This document shows positions 25,956 through 35,682 of a DNA stretch of 64,000 nucleotides, piece by piece. Both the position numbers and the translations under genes were made by a program. Location: positions 124,001 to 188,000 of the forward strand of contig JAGOQB010000003.1 in assembly GCA_017991675.1 (NCBI GenBank). The letters run 5' to 3'. The number at the start of each line of letters is the position of its first letter. Position 1 is the stretch's first letter. The notes beneath the pieces are model-generated. The model made no database searches. It saw only the letters and a program-made list of their open reading frames with translations, and was not told the origin of the DNA. The stretch comes from Phenylobacterium sp. (GTDB lineage Bacteria; Pseudomonadota; Alphaproteobacteria; Caulobacterales; Caulobacteraceae).

Positions 25956-28465
25956 CAGGCTTCTCCGGTCAGGAAGGTGTTAGACAAAGCCCGCACCGCC
26001 TCCGGCGACGGCTGGTCCAGCGCCTTGCGGGCGAGGTCCGCGCAGGCCTGCGGCGACAGGGTGCGGATCAGGGCCTTGGCCTCGGGGATCGCCGCCGAGG
26101 GCATGGAGAGCTCGCTGACCCCGAGGCCGATCAGGATCGGCACGGCCGCCAGGTCGCCGGCCAGGCCGCCGCAGACGCCGGTCCAGAGGGCGTGCTTGCG
26201 GCCGCCCTCGCTGGCCTGGGCGATCATCCGCAGCACCGCCGGGTGCAGGGCGTCGATCTCGCCGGCCAGGTCCGGATTGCCGCGGTCCATGGCCAGGGCG
26301 TACTGGGTCAGGTCGTTGGTGCCCACCGACAGGAAGTCGGCCTCGGCGGCCAGCAGGTCGGCGATGGCCGCCGCGGCCGGGGTCTCGATCATCACCCCGA
26401 GGTCGGAGCGCCCGACCCGGCCCATCTCGCGCCGGGCCTCGTCGAGGGCCGCGCGCACGGCCCGCAGCTCCGACAGGCTGGCGACCATCGGAACCATGAT
26501 CTTGGCGTGCGGCGCGCCGCGCAGGATGGCGCGCAACTGGGTCTTCAGGACCTGTGGGCGGCGCATCAGCACCCGCACCCCGCGCACCCCCAGCGCCGGA
26601 TTTTCTTCAGGTCCGATAGGCAGATAGCTCGCCGTCTTGTCACCGCCGACATCGAGCAGGCGGATGATCAGCGGCCGCCCGCCCATGGCCGCGGCGATGG
26701 CGCCGTAACGCTCGGCCTGCTCGTCCTCGTCGGGGGCGCTCTCGCGCTCGAGGAACAGGAACTCGGTGCGCAGCAGGCCGCAGCCCTCGGCCCCGGCGGC
26801 CTCCGCCGCCTCGGCGTCGGCGACCGAGCCGAGGTTCGCATAGACCTTGATCCGCGTGCCGTCGGCCATCCGGCAGTCCTCGCGCGAGGCGAGCCGGGCG
26901 GCGGCCCGGCGCTCGGCCCGCAGCGCCAGGGTGGTCTGCGCCGTTTCCAGCGCCTTGGCGTCGGGCGCCACGTGCAGCAGGCCGGCGTCGGCGTCGAGGA
27001 TCAGGCTGGTCCCCTCGTTGATCGCCGCCACCCCCGCCCCGGCCGCCACCACCGCCGGCACGCCCATCGAGGCGGCCAGGATGGCGACATGCGAGGTCGG
27101 GCCGCCCTTGGCGGTGCAGATCCCGGCCAGCCGGCCGGCGTCCAGGCCCATCAACTGCGAGGGCAGCAGTTCCTCGGCCAGCAGGATGGCGCCCGGCGGC
27201 AGGTCGGGCCCGCGGTCCTCTTCGCCGGCCAGCACCAGCAGCACCCGGCGTTCCAGGTCCAGCAGATCGTCGACCCGCTCGGCGATGCGCCGGTCGCCCA
27301 GGCCGCGCAGGGCCTCGACATAGGCCCCGATGGCGCTGCGCCAGGCGAAGCCCGCGCTCTTGCCCTCGCCGATCAGCCGCGCGGCGTGGCCGGTGAGCTC
27401 CGGGTCGTCGAGGAAGGCGGCATGCGCCCCCAGAATGGCGCGCCGCGCCTGGTCCTCGCCGCTCTCGGCCTGGCGGGCGATGCGGCCGGCGACGGCGGCG
27501 ACGGCGGCGTCCAGGGCCGCGCGTTCCTGCGCCGCCCCTTGACCGGCCTCGACCACCGCCAGTTCCTCGACGAACAGCCGCACGGCCTTGCCCACCGCCA
27601 GGCCTGGCGAGGCCATGACGCCCTTCAGCTGGGCCAGGCCCGCCCGCTTGGCCGGCGTGCTTTCGGCGACCGACGCAGGGGCGAGCGGCTTGCGGACGGG
27701 GGCGCCCTCGCCCATCCCGCCCTCGATCAGCTCGGCCAGGGCCTCCAGCGCCGCGGCGGCGTCGGGACCCGCGGCGGCCAGGGTCGCGGCGTCGCCATGG
27801 CGCAGGCCCAGCGACATGATCCCCACCGGACTGCGGGCGTTGGCGCGCCGGTTGAGCGCCATCAGCGACACCTCGGCCTCGAAGCGCTTGGCCAGCTCGG
27901 CCACCCGCGCGGCCGGCCGCGCATGCAGGCCGTGGGCCAGCGGCACCACGATGGCCCGGGTCAATTCCGGTCCGGTCACGACGGTCGCCTCGACCGCGCC
28001 GAGCGGGGCCGAGAGTGTCAGCAGGCGATCGCCGACCTTCACCGCCGCGCCCGTGGTCCGCGCGACGATCGCGCGGCCGGCGGCGTCGGTGACGATGATC
28101 GGGGTCATCAGGCTCTTAGCCCGGTCGGCCAGCACGGCGAGGTCGAACGAGATCAGCGGCTCGCCGGCGCGCACCGGCTGCCCTTCGGCGACGTGGACCT
28201 CAAAACCCGCCCCGCCCAGGGTCACGGTGTCCAGCCCGACGTGCATCAGCAGTTCGACCCCGCCCTCGGCCCTCAGGCTGACGGCGTGGCGGGCCGCATG
28301 GACGGAAATGACCACCCCGTCGCACGGCGCGTGCAGCACCGAGCTGGTCGGATCGACGGCGACGCCGTCGCCCAGCATCGCCTGGGCGAAGACCGGATCG
28401 GGCACCTCGGCCAGCGGCGCGGCCCAGCCGTCCAGCGGCGAAAGCAGGACCAGTTCAGCGGCCAT
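25955..28465 (-). CDS. Multidomain PTS protein: IIA(Glc-type)-HPr-Enzyme I fusion
   Basis: 836 residues in three units. IIA (about 1-150) has the phosphohistidine in ELLMHVGLDT (His75). HPr (about 160-250) has HGLHARPAA (His181). Enzyme I (about 280-836) has GGPTSHVAIL (His459), RTEFLFLERES, the LLRTEF and GTNDLTQYALAMDRGN blocks and the C-terminal VCGG cysteine. It would carry phosphate from PEP through all soluble PTS steps to NagE within one polypeptide. It overlaps the hexosaminidase gene by 11 bp and nagE by one base, so the operon is tightly coupled. Confidence 0.95.
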   Translation of the reverse strand: MAAELVLLSPLDGWAAPLAEVPDPVFAQAMLGDGVAVDPTSSVLHAPCDGVVISVHAARHAVSLRAEGGVELLMHVGLDTVTLGGAGFEVHVAEGQPVRAGEPLISFDLAVLADRAKSLMTPIIVTDAAGRAIVARTTGAAVKVGDRLLTLSAPLGAVEATVVTGPELTRAIVVPLAHGLHARPAARVAELAKRFEAEVSLMALNRRANARSPVGIMSLGLRHGDAATLAAAGPDAAAALEALAELIEGGMGEGAPVRKPLAPASVAESTPAKRAGLAQLKGVMASPGLAVGKAVRLFVEELAVVEAGQGAAQERAALDAAVAAVAGRIARQAESGEDQARRAILGAHAAFLDDPELTGHAARLIGEGKSAGFAWRSAIGAYVEALRGLGDRRIAERVDDLLDLERRVLLVLAGEEDRGPDLPPGAILLAEELLPSQLMGLDAGRLAGICTAKGGPTSHVAILAASMGVPAVVAAGAGVAAINEGTSLILDADAGLLHVAPDAKALETAQTTLALRAERRAAARLASREDCRMADGTRIKVYANLGSVADAEAAEAAGAEGCGLLRTEFLFLERESAPDEDEQAERYGAIAAAMGGRPLIIRLLDVGGDKTASYLPIGPEENPALGVRGVRVLMRRPQVLKTQLRAILRGAPHAKIMVPMVASLSELRAVRAALDEARREMGRVGRSDLGVMIETPAAAAIADLLAAEADFLSVGTNDLTQYALAMDRGNPDLAGEIDALHPAVLRMIAQASEGGRKHALWTGVCGGLAGDLAAVPILIGLGVSELSMPSAAIPEAKALIRTLSPQACADLARKALDQPSPEAVRALSNTFLTGEA

Positions 28466-30749
28466 CGGCGGCTCCCGCGATCAGGGTGACGCGATCGACG
28501 ACCCACATCGGCTCGACGACTTTCTGGGTGAAGGTGAAGCAGAGGTCCTGACGCCCGGCCACGCCGGCGATCTTGCCCTTCAGCACCGAGACGCCCTGCG
28601 AGCGGGTCGCAGGGGCCAGCGGCAGGACGGCGACCACCGCCCCCTGGCAGGAGCCCTGGCGGACCTCCAGCTCGCCCTCGGCGGTGGCCGGCGGGCGGAA
28701 CTTGATCTTCTCGATGTCCTTGCCGATCTGGAAATTGAACGGGATCTGGCCGACGGCGACCTCGACCTGCGAGACCCCGGCCAGATCCGCGCCTTCGTAG
28801 AGCCAGCACGGGTTCATGATGTCGACCAGAAAGCGCGCACGCTCGCCCTGGATCGGGGCGTCGTCCTCGAGGTTCAGCACCAGCGCGCCCTGGCAGGCCT
28901 TCAGCTCCTGGCTGGCGCGCGAGCGCACGCTGCGCGCGTCGACGACGGTGTCGGACGCCGCCGCCAGCGGCTGGCCGCCACGGAACGCCTGGGCCCGCAC
29001 CCGCGTCCCCAGCGGCGCCGTGAACGGCTGGCTGTAGAGGCTCGAGCCCGCGCCCGGAACCGAGCCGTCGAGCGTGTAGCGGATCTCGCCGATCTGATCG
29101 GCGCCCAGCAAGGCGACGCGCGCGCCCTGCCCCTCCGGCGCGCTCAGCGCGCGCACCTTGAGCGGCGTCTCATCGAAGGTCAGGCCCAGCGCGCGGTAGC
29201 GGGCGAGCTCGGCCGGCAGGCGGTCGGCGAAGCTGCTCCAGTCCTTGTTCGCGGTCGGCGACCAGGCGGTCTCGGCGACGGCGGCGACGCGCGGGAACAG
29301 CATCTTGGAGACCCGCTCCTCGGTGCGCGCGTGCTCGGTCCAGATGTTGCCTTGCATGCCCAGCACATGGCGCTGCTCGTCGGGATTGAGCGCGGCCGGC
29401 ATCGGCTCGTAGTCGTAGACGTCCTTGAGCGTCACCACTCCGCCGCGGCCCGGCGGCTCGTCGGGCGCGGCGCTCTGGCGGTAGTTCAGGTACATCATCG
29501 GCTCGGGGCTGAGGATCGTGTCGTGGCCCAGCTTGGCGGCGATGATCGCCCCGTCGATCCCGCGCCACGAGGTCACCGTCGCGGTTTCGGCGACCCCGCC
29601 CTCGAGGATCTCGTCCCAGCCGATCAGCCGGCGGCCCTTGGCGTGCAGCATCTGCTCGACGCGCGAGATGAACCAGCCCTGCAGCTGGCGCTCGCTGGCG
29701 ATGTGCAGCTCCTTCATCCGCGCCTGGACGGCGGGGTTGGTCTTCCACTGGTCCTTCACCGCCTCGTCGCCGCCGACGTGGACATAGGTCCCCGGGAACA
29801 GGGCCACGACCTCGGTCAGCACGTCGTCGAGGAAGGCGAAGGTCTTCTCGTCGACATTGTAGAGATAGGGAAACACACCCCAGTCCGAGGAGGTGGCGGT
29901 CGGCGGCGTGGCGGCCGAGCCGAACTCCGGATAGGCGACGATCGGCGCATGGGCATGGCCCGGCGTCTCGATCTCCGGGACGATGGTCACGTGGCGCGCG
30001 GCGGCGTAGGCGACGATCTCGCGCACCTGCTCCTGGGTGTAGTAGCCGCCGATGACGCGGGCTTTGCCGGTCTTGGGGTCGATGTCGGCGGCGGCGGCCG
30101 GTCCGGCGGGCACGCGCCAGGCCCCGACCTGCGTCAGCTTGGGATACTTTTTGATCTCCAGCCGCCAGCCCTGATCGTCGGTCAGGTGCCAGTGCAGGGT
30201 GTTGAGCTTGGACTGGGCCATCCGGTCGATCAGGCCCTTCACATAGTCGACGCTCTGGAAGTGGCGGGCGCTGTCGAGCATCACGCCGCGCCAGCCGAAC
30301 CGCGGCGCGTCCTCGATCCGCCGGGCGGGAAGCAGGGCCGCTCCCTTGCCCGGCTCGGCGGTCGCCAGCTGCCAGGCGCTGACCGCGCCGTAGAACAGGC
30401 CGGCGTCGCCGGCCGAGGCGATGCTGACGCGCTGGCCCTCGACGTCCAGCCTGTAGGCCTCGCCCGCGGGGCCCTGGCGGCTGAGCACGATCGCCCGCTC
30501 GCCCGCCTTGGGCGCGCGGATCGCCAGCTTCAGCCCGCGGCTGCGCTCAAGCAGGTCGGCCAGGTAGCGGGCGCTGGCCAGGGCCTCAGCGTCGTTCGCC
30601 GGCGGGCTGATCACCGTGCGGGCGTCGAGCTGGAACGCGCCCTCGCGGGGGGCGTCCGACACCGGCGCGGGAATGATCGGCGCGGCGGCCCAGGCGCCGG
30701 TCGCCAGCATGGCTGCGGCCGCCGTGGCCAGGAGAAGAGAACGGATCAT
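28455..30749 (-). CDS. Beta-N-acetylhexosaminidase (GH20)
   Basis: 764 residues from MIRSLLLATAAAAM. Signal peptide about 1-22, an N-terminal GH20b-type domain, then the catalytic barrel with DSARHFQSVDYVKGLID, HWHLTDDQGWRLE and the catalytic Asp-Glu pair in HVGGDEAVKDQW. The C-terminal part (from about 590) looks like a beta-sandwich or CBM-like module. It releases GlcNAc from chito-oligosaccharides in the periplasm. The start at 30749 is chosen for the signal peptide. It lies between the TonB receptor and the PTS genes. Confidence 0.93.
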   Translation of the reverse strand: MIRSLLLATAAAAMLATGAWAAAPIIPAPVSDAPREGAFQLDARTVISPPANDAEALASARYLADLLERSRGLKLAIRAPKAGERAIVLSRQGPAGEAYRLDVEGQRVSIASAGDAGLFYGAVSAWQLATAEPGKGAALLPARRIEDAPRFGWRGVMLDSARHFQSVDYVKGLIDRMAQSKLNTLHWHLTDDQGWRLEIKKYPKLTQVGAWRVPAGPAAAADIDPKTGKARVIGGYYTQEQVREIVAYAAARHVTIVPEIETPGHAHAPIVAYPEFGSAATPPTATSSDWGVFPYLYNVDEKTFAFLDDVLTEVVALFPGTYVHVGGDEAVKDQWKTNPAVQARMKELHIASERQLQGWFISRVEQMLHAKGRRLIGWDEILEGGVAETATVTSWRGIDGAIIAAKLGHDTILSPEPMMYLNYRQSAAPDEPPGRGGVVTLKDVYDYEPMPAALNPDEQRHVLGMQGNIWTEHARTEERVSKMLFPRVAAVAETAWSPTANKDWSSFADRLPAELARYRALGLTFDETPLKVRALSAPEGQGARVALLGADQIGEIRYTLDGSVPGAGSSLYSQPFTAPLGTRVRAQAFRGGQPLAAASDTVVDARSVRSRASQELKACQGALVLNLEDDAPIQGERARFLVDIMNPCWLYEGADLAGVSQVEVAVGQIPFNFQIGKDIEKIKFRPPATAEGELEVRQGSCQGAVVAVLPLAPATRSQGVSVLKGKIAGVAGRQDLCFTFTQKVVEPMWVVDRVTLIAGAADGR

Positions 30750-30981
30750 CGGCCGGACTCGCACAAAATAAGGGCGGAGCGGCAAGCCGCCCCGCCCAGT
30801 AGCCTCGACGAGGCGGGGTTCGGGGGAATCTCGGCGCGGCGGGTCATCATGGACGCATCCTGTACCGGCCGAGGCGGGAAGCGAAGGCGCGGACGGGGTT
30901 CCCGGGCATGGGCTCCCCGTCCGCCGCGGGCGCAGCTCAGGACCTGAGCCGCCTCCACGTTGGGGCTTCGCGGTCGCGCGG

Positions 30982-33633
30982 TCAGAAGCTCAGGCTGACC
31001 GTCGCCATGTACTTGCGGCCCGTGCGGTAGGCTGCGCGGGGCATCGCCTCGGTGTTGGCGTAGGCGTAGTACTCGGCGTCGGTCAGGTTCATCCCGGCCA
31101 GGGTCAGGCTGACATTGTCGGTGAAGTTGTAGGTTCCCGAGATGTCGAGGTTGTCGGAGTCCTTGACGTACATGTTGTCGCCGCGGTCGACGCCGGTGAA
31201 GTACTCCGAACGCCAGGTGTAGGTCGCGCGCAGCTGGATCGGACCGTTCTCGTAGAACGGGCTGAGGTTGACCTGGTGCTTGGAGTTGAACGGCAGGTCC
31301 TGGCCTTCGCTGCCGTTGCCGTCGGCGTAGGTGTAGTTGGCCAGCAGGCCGAAGCCGTAGGCGTAGTTCTGCTGGTAGGCGATCGACACGCCCTTGATGT
31401 CGGCCGTGCCGGCGTTGTGCGGACGGCTGATCTGGTAGGTCGTGACCCGGCCTTGCGACTGGTTGAAGTACTGCTCCGGCGCGGTCTGCTGCAGGATGTA
31501 GTTGCTGATGTCCTTGTAGAAGAACTCGACCGCCACGATGGCCTGCGGCTGGAAGTACCACTCCGCCGACATGTTGAAGTTGCTGGACTTGTAGGGATCC
31601 AGGTTCGGGTTGCCGCCCGAGCCGATCAGGATGCCGTCCGACAGCTGGAAGAAGTTGGTCATGTCGGCGTAGTTCGGCCGCGCGATCACCTGGGCGGCGG
31701 CGAAGCGCAGCAGCAGGTCCTCGCGGACGCTGTAGACCAGGTTCACGCTGGGCAGGAAGTTGTCGTAGCTCTTCTGCGAGGACTTCCAGGTCCAGTCGGC
31801 CGGGCCTGAGCAGGCCGAGCCCGGGTTGCAGACGTAGCCGGCGCTGTCGACGTCGGTATAGACGTAGCGGACGCCGAAGTTGCCGCGCAGCTCGCCGGAG
31901 TCGATTTCGGCCTGGGCGTAGAGCGCGTTGATGTCTTCCTGGATCGCCCAGTTGCCGGCGGTGAACTCCGGCGCGGCGAAGATCGACGGCGTCGGCATCG
32001 CCCGTCCGGGAGCCAGCCACGTGCCGCCCTCGACATAGCTGACCATCGCCCCGCCATCGATGCGGAAGCGGTTCTTCATCTGCTGGTTGGAGTTGAAGCC
32101 GTCGAGATAGTTGCCCGGCGCGGTCGACGGGTTGAACAGGCTGGCCGGGGCCGAGACGCCGGTGACGGCGATGCCGGCATACTGCTGCGTCGTCTCGTGG
32201 CGACGGAACTTGTAGCCGACCTGGACGCGCTTGATGACGCCGTCGAGGTCCATGCCGAAGTCGGCCTGGGCGTACTTCTCTTCGTCGGTGGTCGGCTTTT
32301 CGACCAGGTTGCCGCTCCAGCCCGGATCGGTGGCGAAGGCGGCCGGATTGCCCTGGACGTTGCTGGCGTAGGTCAGCTGGCCCGGCTGGCTGCTGAGGTC
32401 GACCGTGTAGTCGGCCCAGTTGAGGAACTCGAGGAACACCTGCTTCTTGGTGCCGCCGTCGGCTTTCGAGAAGCCGGCCACGCCCGACAGGTCCCAGCCG
32501 TCGCCCTGGTACTTCGCGCGGAAGTCATAGGTGTCGGAGTTCATCTCGGCTTCGCGGGACTGCACGTCCAGCACGCTGAGGGCGTTGTGGAAGCTCGCCG
32601 AGGTGACGATGCCGTTGTTCACGGTCAGGGCCGTCAGCGCGCCCAGGCTGTTCCAGGTGTTGCCCTGGAAGGCGTACATCGACTGGTTCAGGTTGTCGTA
32701 GTTCGCCTGGATCTTCAGCCAGTTGAACTCCAGCTCGATCTCTTCCGTCGGGCGGAACTGCAGCGAGGCGGTGTAGCTGGTGCGGTCGCGCTCCTGCTCG
32801 AAGAACGAGGTGCCGAAGGCGTTGGGGCTGCGGGCGTTGAGATTGGCGCCCAGCGTGCTCGCGCACGTGCCGGTGCAGCCGAAGTTGCGCGAGTCGACCG
32901 GGTTGTCGGCGTTGCCGCCGGCCCAGTTTGAGGCCGCCATCGTGCCGTAGGTCTCGACGCCGTCGCGGCGCAGCTGGTCGGTGGCCTTCTGGACCGACAG
33001 CGCGATGCCGAAGGTCTCGGCCTCGTTCTTCCAGCTGCCCATCAGGGCGCCCTGGAAGTCGCCCTCTTCCGAGCGGTCGTTGTAGAGGTAGCCGATCGAA
33101 CCGGCGGCCAGCATCGACTTCAGCTCGAGCGGGCGGCGGGTGACGACGTTGACCGTGCCGCCGATGCTGCCCTCGTCGATGCGCGCTTCCGGCGACTTGT
33201 AGATGTCGACGCGGCCGACGATCTGCGGCGCCAGCAGGGCGTAGTTGAACGTCCGGCCTGGCGAATCGAGGATGAACCAGTCGGCCGAAGCGACGGTCTG
33301 GCCATTGAGCAGGGTACGGTTCAGCGCCGGGTCGGTGCCCAGGATGCTGACCTTTTCGCCCTGGCCGAACTGGCGGTCGACGGTGACGCCGGGCACCATG
33401 GTCAAGGCTTCGGCGACGTTGGTGTTCGGGAACTTGCCGACATCTTCGGCGGTGACCGAGTCGACGATGGCGTCGGCGGCGCGCTTGGTCTCCAGCGACT
33501 GCTGCAGCGAGGCGCGGATGCCGGTGACGACCAGCTCGTCGACCTGGGCGCCCTGCGCCAGGGCCGGGCCTGCGCCCGCGACAGCCAACAGGCTCGCGGA
33601 CGCGATCAAAATGGATTTGCGATGAATGTTCAC
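30982..33633 (-). CDS. TonB-dependent receptor, probably for chito-oligosaccharides
   Basis: 883 residues: signal peptide (about 1-26, ending PALA), a TonB-box/N-terminal motif DELVVTGIRASLQQSLETKR, plug domain (about 50-165, EALTMVPGVTVDR and GSIGGTVNVVTRRPLEL) and a beta-barrel ending in a terminal aromatic strand (MATVSLSF). The VVTGIRASLxxSLxxKR start is typical of carbohydrate-related receptors in Caulobacter and Xanthomonas. Its position at the head of a GlcNAc operon under a NagR-type operator points to import of chitin oligomers, energised by TonB-ExbBD. Confidence 0.93.
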   Translation of the reverse strand: MNIHRKSILIASASLLAVAGAGPALAQGAQVDELVVTGIRASLQQSLETKRAADAIVDSVTAEDVGKFPNTNVAEALTMVPGVTVDRQFGQGEKVSILGTDPALNRTLLNGQTVASADWFILDSPGRTFNYALLAPQIVGRVDIYKSPEARIDEGSIGGTVNVVTRRPLELKSMLAAGSIGYLYNDRSEEGDFQGALMGSWKNEAETFGIALSVQKATDQLRRDGVETYGTMAASNWAGGNADNPVDSRNFGCTGTCASTLGANLNARSPNAFGTSFFEQERDRTSYTASLQFRPTEEIELEFNWLKIQANYDNLNQSMYAFQGNTWNSLGALTALTVNNGIVTSASFHNALSVLDVQSREAEMNSDTYDFRAKYQGDGWDLSGVAGFSKADGGTKKQVFLEFLNWADYTVDLSSQPGQLTYASNVQGNPAAFATDPGWSGNLVEKPTTDEEKYAQADFGMDLDGVIKRVQVGYKFRRHETTQQYAGIAVTGVSAPASLFNPSTAPGNYLDGFNSNQQMKNRFRIDGGAMVSYVEGGTWLAPGRAMPTPSIFAAPEFTAGNWAIQEDINALYAQAEIDSGELRGNFGVRYVYTDVDSAGYVCNPGSACSGPADWTWKSSQKSYDNFLPSVNLVYSVREDLLLRFAAAQVIARPNYADMTNFFQLSDGILIGSGGNPNLDPYKSSNFNMSAEWYFQPQAIVAVEFFYKDISNYILQQTAPEQYFNQSQGRVTTYQISRPHNAGTADIKGVSIAYQQNYAYGFGLLANYTYADGNGSEGQDLPFNSKHQVNLSPFYENGPIQLRATYTWRSEYFTGVDRGDNMYVKDSDNLDISGTYNFTDNVSLTLAGMNLTDAEYYAYANTEAMPRAAYRTGRKYMATVSLSF

Positions 33634-33686
33634 TCGGCTTCTCCCCTAAATCCGGGCCTTCCCCCGGAGCCGATGCCAGCCCAATG

Positions 33687-33828
33687 TGATACCAATTCTT
33701 CGCACTCACCTGCGAAGACCGGCGTTACATCGACTTGCGGAGCCGATCTGTGCGCAGTTTCACAAAATTGACAAGCCCAAAAAGAGACCAATTGCACAGT
33801 CGGTACATATTGGTATCTAAATGGTCTC
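33687..33828. promoter_or_regulatory. Divergent nag promoter region with NagR-type operator half-sites
   Basis: Four related sites lie between the receptor and nagR: TGATACCAATT (33687-33697), GAGACCAATT (33784-33793), and in the opposite sense ATTGGTATCT (33809-33818) and ATGGTCTC (33821-33828). GATACCAAT/ATTGGTATC and GAGACCA/TGGTCTC are mirror pairs of the TGGTCT/AGACCA core used by HutC-subfamily GntR regulators. A TTGACA at 33768-33773 may be the -35 of nagR. GlcNAc-6-P release of NagR would induce both directions. Confidence 0.6.
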
Positions 33829-33877
33829 AAGAGACGCCGGCGAGAGATCGGCCGACGATCGACGCGGAGAGACGCCC

Positions 33878-34615
33878 TTGACCTTTTCAGAGCGCATCGG
33901 CCAGCTGGACGCCAAGGACCACGCGCCGCTCTACCGCCAGCTTCAGAAGGTGCTGCGCGAGGCGATCGCCAACCACGTCCTCGGCCCCGACGACGCCCTG
34001 CCGGCCGAACGCGACTTCGCCGAGGAACTGGGCGTGTCGAGAATCACAGTCCGCAAGGCGCTGGACGGCCTGGTCAGCGAGGGGCTGCTGGTCCGCCGCC
34101 AGGGCGCGGGCACCTTCGTCGCCGCCCGGGTCGAGAAGAACTTCTCCAAGCTGTCGTCGTTCACCGAGGACATGATCGCCCGCGGCCGGGTTCCGCACTC
34201 GGCCTGGCTGTCGCGGACCGAGGGCCTGGTGACGCCCGAAGAGTCGCTGACGCTCGGCCTGTCGCCCGGCGCGCCGGTCTATCGCTTCAACCGGATCCGC
34301 TTCGCCGACGGCGCGCCGATGGCGCTGGAATATTCGACGCTGGCCGCCTTCTGCATGCCCAGCCCCGAGTTCGTCGAAACCTCGCTCTACGAGGCGCTCG
34401 AAAAAACCGGCCATCGCCCGGTGCGTGCGCTGCAGCGGCTGCGCGCGGTGCTGTTCACCGACGAACAGGCCGAGCTGCTGGGCGTGGCGCCGCGCGACGC
34501 GGGCCTGCTGATCGAGCGCCGCGGGTTCCTGAAGGACGGGCGCGCGGTCGAAGTCACCCAGTCCTATTATCGCGGCGACGCCTACGACTTCGTCGCCGAA
34601 CTGAACGCTCTTTAG
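33878..34615 (+). CDS. nagR: GntR family (HutC subfamily) regulator NagR
   Basis: 245 residues. GntR winged HTH (about 18-82, LPAERDFAEELGVSRITVRKALDGLVSEGLL) and a UTRA effector domain (about 100-240, MALEYSTLAAFCMP, ERRGFLKDGRAVEVTQSYYRGD). It should repress the divergent nag operons until a GlcNAc-derived phosphosugar binds. The TTG at 33878 with GGAGAG upstream is preferred because the ATG at 33821 lies inside the operator. nagB2 follows after about 30 bp. Confidence 0.88.
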   Translation: MTFSERIGQLDAKDHAPLYRQLQKVLREAIANHVLGPDDALPAERDFAEELGVSRITVRKALDGLVSEGLLVRRQGAGTFVAARVEKNFSKLSSFTEDMIARGRVPHSAWLSRTEGLVTPEESLTLGLSPGAPVYRFNRIRFADGAPMALEYSTLAAFCMPSPEFVETSLYEALEKTGHRPVRALQRLRAVLFTDEQAELLGVAPRDAGLLIERRGFLKDGRAVEVTQSYYRGDAYDFVAELNAL

Positions 34616-34644
34616 AGACAAGTCCTGTGGCCCGGAGAAAACGC

Positions 34645-35682
34645 GTGACCCTGAAGCCCCCTGCCCTGCGCCCCGACGCCACGCGCATGTTCCAGGAGGC
34701 GGCCGAGGCGCCCGCAGTGGTCGCCCGGATGCTGGCCGCCAATCATGAGGCGGTCCAGGCGCTGGGCGCCGAACTGCGCGCCAACCCGCCCAAGGCCGTG
34801 GTCACCTGCGCGCGCGGGTCGTCCGACCATGCCGCGACCTATGCGAAGTACCTGATCGAGACCGGGACCGGGGTCGTCACCTCGTCGGCCGCCCTGTCGG
34901 TCAGCTCGGTCTATGCCGCTGAGCCCAAGCTGTACGGCATGCTCTATCTGGCGATCTCGCAGTCGGGCAAAAGCCCCGACCTGCTGGCCGCCGTCGAGGC
35001 CGCCAAGCAGGGCGGCGCGCGCACGGTCGCCCTGGTCAATGACGAAACCTCGCCGCTGGCCAAGCTGGCCGACCGGGCGCTGCCGCTGCACGCCGGCCCC
35101 GAGGTCAGCGTCGCGGCGACCAAGTCCTACATCGCCGCCCTGGCCGGCATCGCCCAACTGGTCGCCGCCTGGACCCAGGACGCTGGGCTGGAGAAGGGCC
35201 TCGCCGATCTCCCGGCGATCCTGGAGAAGGCCTGGCCGCTCGACTGGAGCCCGGCCGCCGAGCGCCTGAAGGGCGCGCGCAACCTCTACGTCCTGGCGCG
35301 CGGCGTCGGCTTCGGCGTCGCCCAGGAAGCGGCGCTGAAATTCAAGGAGACCTGCGGCCTGCACGCCGAGGCCTTCAGCGCCGCCGAGGTGCTGCACGGC
35401 CCGATGGCGCTGGTGAAGGAAGGCTTCCCGGTACTGGTCTTCGTCCAGGACGACCAGAGCCAGGAAAGCGTCGTGGCCCTGGCCAAGGACCTGGCCGCGC
35501 GCGGCGCCGAGGTGATGCTGGCCGGCGGCGGCGGCGACCTGCCGACCCTGAGCGCCCACCCGGTCCTGGAGCCGATCGTGCGGGTGCAGGGCTTTTATCG
35601 GATGGCCAACCAGCTCTCGATCCTGCGCGGCTATGATCCCGACCGGCCCCCGCACCTCAACAAGGTGACCGAGACCGTCTGA
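34645..35682 (+). CDS. nagB2: SIS-domain glucosamine-6-phosphate deaminase (NagB-II type)
   Basis: 345 residues with two SIS domains (about 35-170, ARGSSDHAATYAKYLIE and AISQSGKSPDLLAAVE; about 200-335, GRGVGFGVAQEAALKFKETC-like ARGVGFGVAQEAAL). It lacks the glutamine amidotransferase domain of GlmS, as expected for NagB-II/AgaS enzymes that convert GlcN-6-P to fructose-6-P and ammonia. Start GTG 34645 has GGAGAA upstream; GTG 34627 is the alternative. The stop overlaps the nagA start by one base. Confidence 0.88.
   Translation: MTLKPPALRPDATRMFQEAAEAPAVVARMLAANHEAVQALGAELRANPPKAVVTCARGSSDHAATYAKYLIETGTGVVTSSAALSVSSVYAAEPKLYGMLYLAISQSGKSPDLLAAVEAAKQGGARTVALVNDETSPLAKLADRALPLHAGPEVSVAATKSYIAALAGIAQLVAAWTQDAGLEKGLADLPAILEKAWPLDWSPAAERLKGARNLYVLARGVGFGVAQEAALKFKETCGLHAEAFSAAEVLHGPMALVKEGFPVLVFVQDDQSQESVVALAKDLAARGAEVMLAGGGGDLPTLSAHPVLEPIVRVQGFYRMANQLSILRGYDPDRPPHLNKVTETV

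Noticed and set aside
26192-28489. 765-codon plus-strand open frame
   Set aside because: Antisense to the IIA-HPr-EI fusion, low-complexity composition, no domain.
27588-30947. 1119-codon plus-strand open frame across the PTS fusion and hexosaminidase
   Set aside because: It is antisense to two well-supported genes and has no recognisable domain or ribosome site; a GC-driven shadow frame.
30746-32020. 424-codon minus-strand frame overlapping the TonB receptor
   Set aside because: Different frame of the same DNA; Arg/Pro/Gln-rich shadow.
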